From positions 4,157,858-4,221,857 of the forward strand of contig JAHNZQ020000308.1 of assembly GCA_019155205.2 (NCBI GenBank): 64,000 nt of DNA, given 5' to 3'. The notes beneath the pieces are model-generated. The model was not told where the DNA came from, made no database searches, and saw only the letters and a list, made by a program, of their open reading frames with translations. Made by a program: the position numbers and the translations under genes. Below, piece after piece: positions 45,072 to 53,909 of the stretch. How positions within the stretch are numbered: the stretch's first letter is position 1; every line of letters begins with the position of its first letter. The DNA is from Gracilaria vermiculophylla (taxonomy: Eukaryota; Rhodophyta; Florideophyceae; Gracilariales; Gracilariaceae).

Positions 45072-45828
45072 TGGGGCCGGTGGCGGCGGGGTGGACGCGG
45101 TGCAAGTGGCGTCGCACGAGATCGGGGGCGTGGCGGATGCCGACGTCTCCGGCGACGTGAACGGGGTGGAAGACGTGCTTGGCGAGGGCGTAGAGCATGT
45201 CGGAGCGGAGGCGGAGATGCTCGCGGAAGGAGAGGTTGGCGGGCGGGAGGGCGGCGGCGTGGGTGAGGACGAAGACGAGCTTTTGCAGGACGGACTGGCC
45301 GAGGAGGTGGGACAGGTGGGTGAGTTGGGCTTTATCATGTTTGGCTACCCTGGAGCAGTCGAGGCGGGTGACGAAGAGGACGACGTCGAGGTGGGCGACG
45401 TCGGGGATGGCGGCGACGGCGGCGGGGTGCAAGCGGGCGGGGGCGTCCCACAGGTGGATGAGGTGGTCGGGGGCGGAGGGGTGCAGGCGGATGCGGTGGT
45501 GGACGGCATGGGGGGCGGGGCGGTTGGGGCGGGGGAGCGCGGAGACGAGGCGCAGCAGGGAGGAGAGGAGGAAGGGGATGCGGTGGGGGGGGCGCGGGTG
45601 CGGGCGGAAGTCGGGGGTGGACGGGGCGGGGTCGGGGGGGGGAGTGCACGGGTGGGCGGCGTAGTGGGCGAGGTGCGAGACGAGGGCGGTCTTGCCGGCG
45701 CGGTGGCAGCCGGCGACGAGGACGCGCAGGGGGGGGTCGGCGTGCAGCGGCAGCAGGGGGTGGGGGGGAGGCGGAGGGGGCGTGGCAGGGGGGGAGGTGG
45801 CGAGGGGGGGGGTCGCGAGGGGGGGCAT
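43918..45828 (-). CDS. Toc34-like GTPase of the plastid outer envelope
   Basis: 636-aa predicted GTPase of the Toc34/Toc159 group, which receives plastid preproteins at the outer envelope. Evidence: P-loop GCHRAGKT (residues 40-47); a Toc-type segment LDVVLFVTRLDCSRVAKHD; the base-recognition motif VLTHA; then RLRSDMLYALAK. The G3 motif reads LWDAPA, with Ala where DTPG is expected. A Pro-Asp dipeptide repeat (from the GGGGTC array) and a long Ala/Arg-rich region follow, then one hydrophobic segment (PAALLALAYLAVLAYA) suitable as a tail-region anchor, and about 130 polar residues with a Gln run. Canonical Toc34 is about 300 aa, so this is roughly doubled by low-complexity inserts. Start ATG 45828; upstream sequence is G-rich and runs into a gap. 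A related AIG1-type GTPase is the main alternative. Confidence 0.72.
45001..45066. repeat. GGGGTC hexanucleotide array in coding sequence
   Basis: Ten perfect GGGGTC units (45007-45066) after one GAGGTC unit. On the minus strand this encodes a Pro-Asp dipeptide run inside the Toc34-like protein. Because six is a multiple of three, unit gain or loss keeps the frame. Confidence 0.97.
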
Positions 45829-45917
45829 GGCGCTGGCGGTGGGGGGGGAAGGGGGCCGGCGCGCGCGGCGCCAGCGAGGGCGGCGGTGGAGGAGGAGCGC
45901 GGGGCGCGCGCGCGTCG

Positions 45918-45949
<32 letters not shown>

Positions 45950-45960
45950 GCGGGGGTGGG

Positions 45961-46133
45961 CGGCGGGAGTGGAGGGCGGGCGGCGAAAAGCGGCGCGACT
46001 TTGGGCNNNNNNNNNNNNNNNNNNNNNNNNNNNNNNNNNNNNNNNNNNNNNNNNNNNNNNNNNNNNNNNNNNNNNNNNNNNNNNNNNNNNNNNNNNNNNN
46101 NNNNNNGGGGGGGGGGGGGGGGGGGGGGGGGGG

Positions 46134-46171
<38 letters not shown>

Positions 46172-46231
46172 CGGGGGGGGGGGGGCGGCGGGAGTGGAGG
46201 GCGGGCGGCGAAAAGCGGCGCGAATTTGGGC
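45961..46231 (+). repeat. 46-bp direct repeat on both sides of the assembly gap
   Basis: Positions 45961-46006 and 46186-46231 are identical except for one base (C versus A in GCGA[C/A]TTTGGGC). The left copy touches the gap; the right copy follows the G tract after it. It may be a real tandem duplication or an unmerged contig overlap. Confidence 0.9.
46007..46106. other. Assembly gap (100 N)
   Basis: Exactly 100 N, followed at once by an about 79-nt tract of G broken by only two C bases. Confidence 0.99.
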
Positions 46232-46875
46232 AAAAACTGGGGCGGCGGGAAGAGCGCGCGGCGGGGGCGCGGGCGGCTGCGGCGGCTGCGGCGGTGGCGG
46301 CGGCTGCGGCGGTGGCGGCGGCAGCGTGGCGCGCGCGGGCGGGGGCGCGGGCGGGGGCGCGGGCGGGGGCGCGGGCGCGCGGCGCGTGCGCGGCGCGCGG
46401 CGCGCGGCGCGCGGCGCGCGGCGGCGCGGCACGCGCGAGCGCGCGCGCGGCGACGCACAGGCGCGCGCGCGCGCGGCACGGCGGCGGCGCGCGCGCGCAT
46501 CCGCCACCGTTGGCGGCGCGGCGTGGCGCGCGCTGCCCGACAAAATCATGTTTAAACGGCCGGACGCGCCTCCGCCGCGCGCTGCCCCGCGCCGCGTCGG
46601 CGCGCGCCCCCCCCGCCGCCCGCCGCCGCCGCCGCCGCCGCGCCCGGCGCGCGCCGCCACGGGCGCGCGCGCCGGGGCCGCCGGTAAGCGCAAAATCAGT
46701 TCCGCGTTAGTCGATATGCGCGCGCGTTCCACCGCGCGCGTCCAACCGCGTGCCGTCGCGCCGTCGCGCGCGCCCCGCCGCTCGTACCACATACCGCGCG
46801 CGCGCTGCCGCGCTGTGCCGCGCGCCGCGCGCCGCCTGCCACTTACCCGTGCCACGCGCTCTCCGCCGCGCGCGC

Positions 46876-46952
<77 letters not shown>

Positions 46953-46962
46953 ACCCCCCACC
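46232..46962. other. GC-extreme spacer and poly-C leader
   Basis: CpG-dense sequence with GGGGGC-type repeats (46340-46380) and no supported gene. A 74-nt uninterrupted C run at 46879-46952 ends 10 nt before the zinc-finger start codon at 46963. Confidence 0.7.
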
Positions 46963-47462
46963 ATGTCCGACCTCATGGCCTCCGCCTTCCAAAGCTTCCT
47001 CCATCACCGCCGCGAGCTCCCTCCACACCGCCCCCCCGCCCCGCCCCCCCCCTCGCTCCCCTTCCCCCCCCTCAAGCTCCCCGTGCGCCTGCTGCACGAC
47101 TCGCCGCCGCCCGCCAAGCGCATGCGCACGTCCACCCCCTCCATGTCCACCCTGTCGCTGCCATCGCCGCCGCCGCTCCCCCCCCCCCCTCCGCTTCCGT
47201 CGCTGCTCTCGTCGCCCCCACTACCACCGCCACCACCGCCGCGCGCCCCCCCCGCCGCCGCCGCCGCCGCTGCCGCCGCTGCCGCCGCCCGCCCGCCGCT
47301 CGTGTCCTCCGTGTCCATGCTCGCGCACGCGCCCTTCCTGCCGCCGCCGCCGCCGCACGCGCCGCCGTGCGCGCCGCTGCAGCCGCTGCAGCCGCTGCAG
47401 CCGCTGCGGCCGCGCGCCGATCGCGCCCCGCTGCGCGCGCACGGCGCGTACGTGCCGCTGCT

Positions 47463-47506
<44 letters not shown>

Positions 47507-47685
47507 TGTCGCCGCTGTCGCCGTCGCCGACGCCCACGTCTACCACGTCCACGCCCACTCCGTCGCCGCGCGCCCCGTACGCCGCCGCGTGCACCGTCAG
47601 CACGGCGGCGCCCGCCGCCGTGGCGCCCGCCACGCTGCGCGCCGCCGCGCCGCGCCGCACGCCCGCCGTCAAGCGCGCGCACCAA

Positions 47686-47717
<32 letters not shown>

Positions 47718-48240
47718 GCCGCACGCGGCGCCGGCCGACGCGTCGGCGCACAGCGGCTCGCTGTCGTCGTCGGTGACGCACGTGCAGGCGCACGAGTGCG
47801 CGCACTGCCAGCGCACGTTTGGCTGCGAGGCGCAGCTGGAGCAGCACGTGAAGCGCGCGCACCTGCGCCCCTACGCGTGCCGCATCGTCGGCTGCGCCGC
47901 CGCGTTCAGCAAGCAGAACCACCTGTCGCGCCACATCCGCATCGTGCACAACAAGGAGCGCCCGTTTGCGTGCACGCAGCCCGGCTGCTCCAGCCGCTTT
48001 GGCAGCAAGAGCCACCTGGGCGACCACACGCGCGCCGTGCACATGCGCCTGCGCAACTTCAAGTGCACCATCTGCGACGCCAGCTGGAGCAAGCGCTTCA
48101 ACCTGGAGAAGCACATCCGCATCCGCCACCTGGGCGAGAAGCCCTTCCGCTGCTCGCTGTGCTCGCTGTCGTTTGGCACGCGCTCGCATGTTTCGCGCCA
48201 CGAGGCCAAGGTGCACAAGCGCCCCCCGCCGCCCAAGTGA
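46963..48240 (+). CDS. Five-finger C2H2 zinc-finger protein
   Basis: 425-aa probable nucleic-acid-binding protein. Residues 1-270 are low complexity (Pro, Ser, Ala runs, a Ser-Pro dipeptide run from a CCGTCG array) with a basic patch KRMR. Five consecutive C2H2 fingers end the protein: ECAHCQRTF..H, YACRIVGCAAAF..H, FACTQPGCSSRF..H, FKCTICDASW..H and FRCSLCSLSF..H. Fingers 2 and 3 have the C-x4-C spacing typical of TFIIIA-like and GLI/ZIC-like fingers; only one linker is close to the TGEKP type (LGEKP). Such arrays usually read 12-15 bp of DNA, though 5S-type RNA binding is also possible. The ATG at 46963 (CCACCATGT) follows a poly-C leader. Confidence 0.88.
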
Positions 48241-48282
48241 ACGATACTCAACTAGTACTAGAACACTAGTGCGGACGACGAC

Positions 48283-48317
48283 GTGGTGGTGGTGGTGGTG
48301 GTGGTGGTGGTGGTGGT
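48283..48317. repeat. (TGG)n microsatellite in the zinc-finger 3'UTR
   Basis: About 11 tandem GTG/TGG units starting 42 nt after the stop codon at 48240. Confidence 0.97.
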
Positions 48318-48846
48318 CGTCATCGTCAGAAAGTGCGCGAGTGAACAGTAAACGCACACACCCCAGACAAGAGCCTTTGCACGATGCGCTGCACGATGCG
48401 TTGCACGAGAGGGGAGGGAGGGGAGGGGGGTGCGCGCGATACATGGCGCGGCGAGCGCCGGCGGCGGAGGGGCGCGCGCGCCACCGGGAATGCGCGGCGG
48501 CGCGCTCACCACGCGCGCGCGCGTCGGTCGCGGCTGGCGCGCGCGGCTGGCGGCGCGCGGCAACGCGCCACACGTCGCGGCTGGCGCGGCGCGCGCGCGC
48601 CACGTCGCCGCCGTGCGCTGGCGCGCGCCCCGCGCGCTCGCGCGAGAGGCAGCGCGCGCCCGCGCGCCCGCGCGCCCGCCGCGCCCGCCGCGCCGCCGCG
48701 CCGCCGCCTGGCGCGCCGCCGTGCGTCGAGCGGCGCGCGCGCCGGTGCCGCGCTCCGGTTACAGCCGCATGTCGCGCGCTGGCGCGCCGCGCGCGCGCGC
48801 GCGCGCGCCGCGCTGTCCGTCGCCGCGCACGCGCGCGCGCGCTGCC

Positions 48847-48877
<31 letters not shown>

Positions 48878-49310
48878 TGCCGCCTTTTGCGGATAAACTC
48901 TTTGTGCGTCTCTCGCGAGAGCGCCGCCGCCGCTGCCGCCGCCGCCGCCACCGCCGCCGCCGCAGCCCCGCCGCCGCGCGCCCGGCCCGGCGCGGCGCGG
49001 CCTGGCCCGGCCCGGCCGCGCCCCCCCCCCCCCCGCCGCGCCCGCGCGCGCGCGAGCGCGCGCGATACCCTAACACGGCGCCACCCCGCCCCCCACCCCG
49101 CGACCCCTCCCGCTCGCGCACCAGTCGCGCGCCGGGCCCGCCGCCTCTCGCAGCGCGCCGCCACCCGCGCGCGCGCGCAGCATTTGCTCCGCGCGCTCGC
49201 GCATCGCGCGCAGCGCACGCTGACAGCGCGCACCGCGCGCGCGCACCACCCACCGCCTGACGCGCCGCGCCCGCCACACGCGCCGCCGCGCCCCCTCGCC
49301 GCCGCACCCC

Positions 49311-49352
<42 letters not shown>

Positions 49353-49824
49353 CGGAACGGCGCGGGCGTGCAGCGGCGTGCACGTGCATGCGCCGCAGCG
49401 CGTGGCGCCCCGCGCGCGCGCTGCCGCGCGCTGTAATCCGCGCGCGCGCGCGCGCGCGCGCCCCTCCGTCTTCCGCAGCGCGCGCAGTGCAGACTGTCGG
49501 CGCCGCGCTTACATGCGCCGCGCTGCCGCCGCCGCGGCGCGCGCGGCCCACCGCGCGCCGCGCCGCTGCGCTGCCGCCCCACGGCCGCTGCCGTCGCAGT
49601 GCAGCGCGCCGCCCTTGCGCGCGCGCTCAAAGCGGCGCGCCGCGTTGCTTGCGCCCCCCGCTGTGCCAGCGCTGCGCGCGCCCCTCCGTGTGGCCGACGC
49701 GCCTCACGTGGCCGCTGTGTGCAGCGCACATCACGTGTGCGTCCTCGCAAACGTGTGCGACGGCGCCAACGCGCGCAGCGTGGCCAATATGCCACGTGGC
49801 TGCGAACCACCTCATAGTTGTACC

Positions 49825-50040
49825 GCGTGGCCGACGCGCACTGCGTGGCCAACGCATGCTGCCTGGCTCACGTGTGCTGCGTGCCCAACGCGCACGGCGT
49901 GCCCAGCGCGCACGCGCACAGCATGGCTCGCGCGCGTGGCGTGGCTGCGCTGTGCCGCGCTGCGTGACGCTGCCGCCATGCACTGCGGCTGACGTGCGCT
50001 GCGTGGCCGACGCGCGCTGCGTGGCTGCGCTGTGCGGCCG
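49825..50040 (+). repeat. 18-bp degenerate minisatellite
   Basis: Units resembling GCGTGGCCGACGCGCACT repeat with 18-bp spacing at 49825, 49843, 49861, 49879, 49897, 49921 and 49939, and again at 50001 and 50019. Units differ by 1-5 bases. On the minus strand this gives a six-residue periodic frame (VGHAVR-like), which I do not regard as coding. Confidence 0.8.
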
Positions 50041-50538
50041 CCGCCGCCGCCGCCGCCGCCGCTGTGATCCGCGTGGCCGACGCGCCCGCCGTGGCAGCGC
50101 TGTGCCGCGCCCTGCGCACACGCGCCCCACGTGGCGCGGCAGCGCCGCCGCCAAATCTTCAGCCGCTCGGCCACTGCGCGCGCGCCGCTGCGCCACGGCG
50201 CGCGCGTGCCAGCGCAGCAAACGACGTCCGATCACCGCCCATGCGCGTGCGCTGGCAACGCGCGCGACGCAGTTCTGCGCACGCACCGCGCCCTGCCGCT
50301 TTTTATGCGTTTTGGCCAGCCGCACGCTGTGCCCCCGTCGCCCCCGCTCGTCTGCAACCCGCAACAGCAATCAGCACCTCCTCGCAACTCCTTACCCCCC
50401 CCCCCGCGCCCTCCGCCTTCGCTTTGGTCTTTATCCGTACGTCTGCTTTGTTCAAAGCTTTCCTACCTGCACCCCCGCTCCCGCCGCCTCGCTCTACCGC
50501 CCTCTCGTTTGCAACACCTTGCACACCACGATTTCACA

Positions 50539-51661
50539 ATGGTCTACAGCACTGCCGCCACCACCACCACCACAAACACCCTCGCCCCCGTCGTGCAGCC
50601 CCCAGCCGCCAGCCCCGACGCCACCCTCCCGTCCGCCCGCCCAACCTCCCCTGCCTCCGACCACTCTGCAATCGTCACCATGGCCGAGAAGCTCCAGATC
50701 TGCAACTTCTACGCCACGCTCAACAACGCCCCGTCCACCGCCGCCTTTAACAAGCTATGCAACACCATGCCCCTCGACGCCGCCGACACCTTCTCCGCCA
50801 CCTCCACTGCCACCACCACCCCCGTCACCCCGCTGTCGCCGCCCACCACCCCGCCGTGCACCCCCGCCCCCGCGCCGCCCGCCGACGCCCCGCCCGCCTG
50901 GCAGCCTTCGCCCGAAACCGCCGACGCCCAGCTGGCCGCCGTCCTGGCCGGCCTCTCCTACAACGGCGCCACCCCCACGTCCGTCGCCCACCTCATGCAA
51001 TTGCGCGCCTCGCAGAACGCCGCCGCGCAGCGCCAGCGCCTCGCGGAAGCCGACGCCAACCACCTCTATGACCAGCAGCAGCACCAATACATCGCCGCGC
51101 TGCACGCCGCGCGCTCCAACCTCCGCCGCGCCTTGCGCGCCCGCATTCGCGACGCAATCAAGCAGCGCTGTATCAAGCCCGCCGCCTTGCGAAAGCGCAC
51201 CTCCACCTCCGCCGCTTCGAAAGCCCCCGCCCCACACAAACCCGCCAAAACGCTTGCCAAGGCCACCACCGCCACCACCGCTGCCGCCGCCACGAGTGCC
51301 CACGCTGTTGTCGCCGCCGCCGCCGCCGCCGCCGCCCCCGCCGCCGCCCCCGCCGCCGCCCCCGCCGCCGTCACCACCTCCGCGCGCGCGCGCGACGCGC
51401 TCATGCCTGCGGTACCGACTCCGCCTGCAGCGGCCAATCTGTCGCTTGAAGAAAGAGTTCACCGCCTTTTTAGGACCCATCGCTTCATGCTCCGCGAGTC
51501 GGAAAAGGTACTGGCACACATGCATGTCACTCATCACGCCTACGTATCTCCTATTGTATCTGACGATGATATGGACGAGGACACCGACGGAGGCAGTGGC
51601 GGAGGTAGCGGCGGAGGTAGCGCAACGTCTGCACCCTCCAATTCACGCGCCGATGCTAATC

Positions 51662-51693
<32 letters not shown>

Positions 51694-51708
51694 AACGCTG
51701 CCGTTTAA
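50539..51708 (+). CDS. Low-complexity Ala/Thr/Pro-rich protein, unknown function
   Basis: 389-aa frame starting in a fair context (CACAATGG). Residues 1-45 are Thr/Pro/Ser-rich. A more complex block MAEKLQICNFYATLNNAPSTAAF (about 50-75) is followed by a Pro/Thr linker. A predicted helical, basic section (about 135-230; SVAHLMQLRASQNAAAQRQR and HAARSNLRRALRARIRDAIK) comes next, then Ala runs. A conserved-looking segment LEERVHRLFRTHRFMLRESEK (about 300) is followed by an acidic DDDMDEDTD patch, a Gly-Gly-Gly-Ser repeat and a poly-Ala tail. No family is recognised. The acidic patch and helices would suit a transcriptional regulator, but that is a guess. The complex segments argue for a real gene. 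Confidence 0.55.
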
Positions 51709-53909
51709 GCGCCGCCGCAATGCGTCCCACTGTCAATGCGGCCAGCGATCACCGTCTGCACGCTTCGCTCCACCGCTGTGCTTGTGCCCGACCATCTCTT
51801 GTGTCTCCAAGTTTTATCCCCGTTCTACATTGTATGCGTTATCGTTTCGAGACGGCTCAAACGTTCAGTTTCGGCGTTCTTGGAATTTTACTTGTCTGCG
51901 TTTGTTATCTGCTTCTAGTATTGGTGTCATGCCAATGCGTTACCTTGCGTGTGTTTGTTCGGCTTCTACAGTCTTTCTCAACGCCTTTGCGCGCTCAAAG
52001 TGTGCTTGCGCCTCTCGCCAGCTGCTTGCCGTTGTAAAGATGTCGGACCATTGTTGTTAGCATCCTTTCGTGCTTCTCAGTCAGCAAACGGTACTCGCTC
52101 GCACTTGGCAGTCACGAGGTCACTACCACCCCCTTGGACACCGCAATGTGCGTGTATCTCTGCAGACCGCTCACACGTCCCCCAAAGCGCCTCGTGTGCC
52201 CATCGACGGCCCACTCCTTCCCATGCGCCGCGCAGCGCTTCGCCTCCAATTGCAAAGCTCTCTGCAGAGAAAGCGATGGAAGAAACCATCGGAGGGACAC
52301 ATCGAGAAAAGGCGCCGCGCTCCAACAAGAGAGCGACAAAAAATGCCATTCGTGCGGGCTGCGCTTGCTCGCGGAAGGCGCGCTGTCGTTGGACTGGCGC
52401 CCGTTCGCACGCGCCGCTCCTGCGCCTTGTTACCGTTTGCATTTCGGTGCCACCTGCCGTCCTCCGCGGCCTGCCATGCCGCGCGATGCGCAGCGTTGCG
52501 CCGCAGCTACCACGTCTTTATCGGTCTGCGGTGGCCACCGCGCACCGCTGCGCGCCCCGGGCGCCCTTCACCTCGACGCGTCTGCCAAGCCGTCCCCCGT
52601 GTGCAGCGCTGCGCGGCTTTCTACGCGATTGGGGGGCTTCGCGCTCCACGCCGCGCATTGCTTGCAGACACCGTTGGAAAGGGCGGCCGAACGGCGCGCT
52701 CGCACCCGATGCTTGTGTTGTCCCCTCCCATCTTGTCCAGGCTCAGTGAGGTACGTGGGCTGACCAAACCATTGTGGAACGGCTCAGGCACAGACACAGC
52801 GCCAAGCCGCGTTCCACATCCCAGTTCACTTTGGCCACAAACCACCAACCAGAATTGAGTTGTACACGGTAAGCCGCCAACCCCCTCCATGTTCCAGCTC
52901 AACATCGGTAGGCCCCCGTGCGCTGCAACGGCGCACAGCGGGACACACGTAGCGATGCGCATCTATCTCCTTGTGCGCACAAACCTAAAGCGTCTCGCCC
53001 ACATCAGCTTGCGCCAGCCAGCTGTCCAACAAAAGCATGTCCCGCGTCGCTCTAACGCCCGCCAAGCACACCGACCGTGAGCGGCCGGTGTAAACCTTGC
53101 CAGTCGAGGCTAACCTCGAAACCAGAGCTGATGCGAGCGATATGAATGCTCGTCGCAGCTTTGGGCCACGAGGCCACGGGTTCGCCGCGCCCCTTGGCCC
53201 ATGGCCCGCACTTTCGCATATTATAGGGCTCTGCAGACGCCATAAAGATGCTACTGCGTATCGAACGGCTATACCTTAGCTTGAGGGAAATGAACACAGA
53301 CGCATACTGTAAGACGAGATGCACGCCACAAGCGTTTGCCCCGTTAATCAGTCGTGCAACATTGGCACATTTCAGACTTGACGTCGCAAGACTCTAAAAT
53401 GTCCCATCCATTGGACGTGTCCATGCCCCCCTTCAACAGGTAGCGCGACGTCCGCGTCACACGCAAGAGGGCTGAGCTGGCTGCTGGAATGCAAAAAGCC
53501 CCAAAACCCCCCAGCCAGAGACTCGACCGCTTCCGCACAAAACTGCACGCCGGGAAAAAAAAGCAAAACCTACACAGTCAGGCCATTGCGCTCGGGCTCG
53601 GTTGCTTCGTATGGCGGCAGGCAACATGTGCGCCACCTGCTTCAAAACAGTGGCATCGATGCGGATTGGCATCACACGCCAGATATTTCCTGGTCCACAT
53701 AATGATAGGGTAGGTTCCACCTTGTCTCTGATGCTGAGCTGGTCTTTCTGAATTCATGGAGCCCAAATCCACAGCGAGGCACCGCCACCCACCAGCAGCG
53801 GAGCCTCTATGAACAAAAACATGTTGTTCGACTCCCATGAGGAACACCACTTTCAGTGGGATCACCAGTTGCCTCGCATGCTCCCTTCCACACCAGCCAT
53901 GTCCGCAGC
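51709..53909. other. Intergenic region without supported gene
   Basis: 2.2 kb of mixed GC. Overlapping frames of 200-266 codons at 51949-52858 have no recognised domain and lie in competing frames. The 3'UTRs of both flanking genes lie here. Confidence 0.45.

Larger units (their letters stand above)
48241..50538. other. 2.3-kb GC-rich spacer without supported gene
   Basis: Begins with palindromic ACTAGTACTAG/ACTAGT elements and a (TGG)n microsatellite just after the zinc-finger stop, then CpG-dense low-complexity DNA, an 18-bp minisatellite, and the promoter/5'UTR of the gene at 50539. Very long frames here are a product of GC content. Confidence 0.5.

Noticed and set aside
47966..52060. A 1364-codon open frame (+) running through the zinc-finger gene, the spacer and the unknown gene
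   Set aside because: It is out of frame with the convincing zinc fingers, has no domain, and is Arg/Ala/Pro-rich as expected when stop codons are rare in GC-extreme DNA.
51949..52858. Overlapping frames of 209-266 codons
   Set aside because: Three competing frames, none with a domain or a good start context, in a region of mixed GC.
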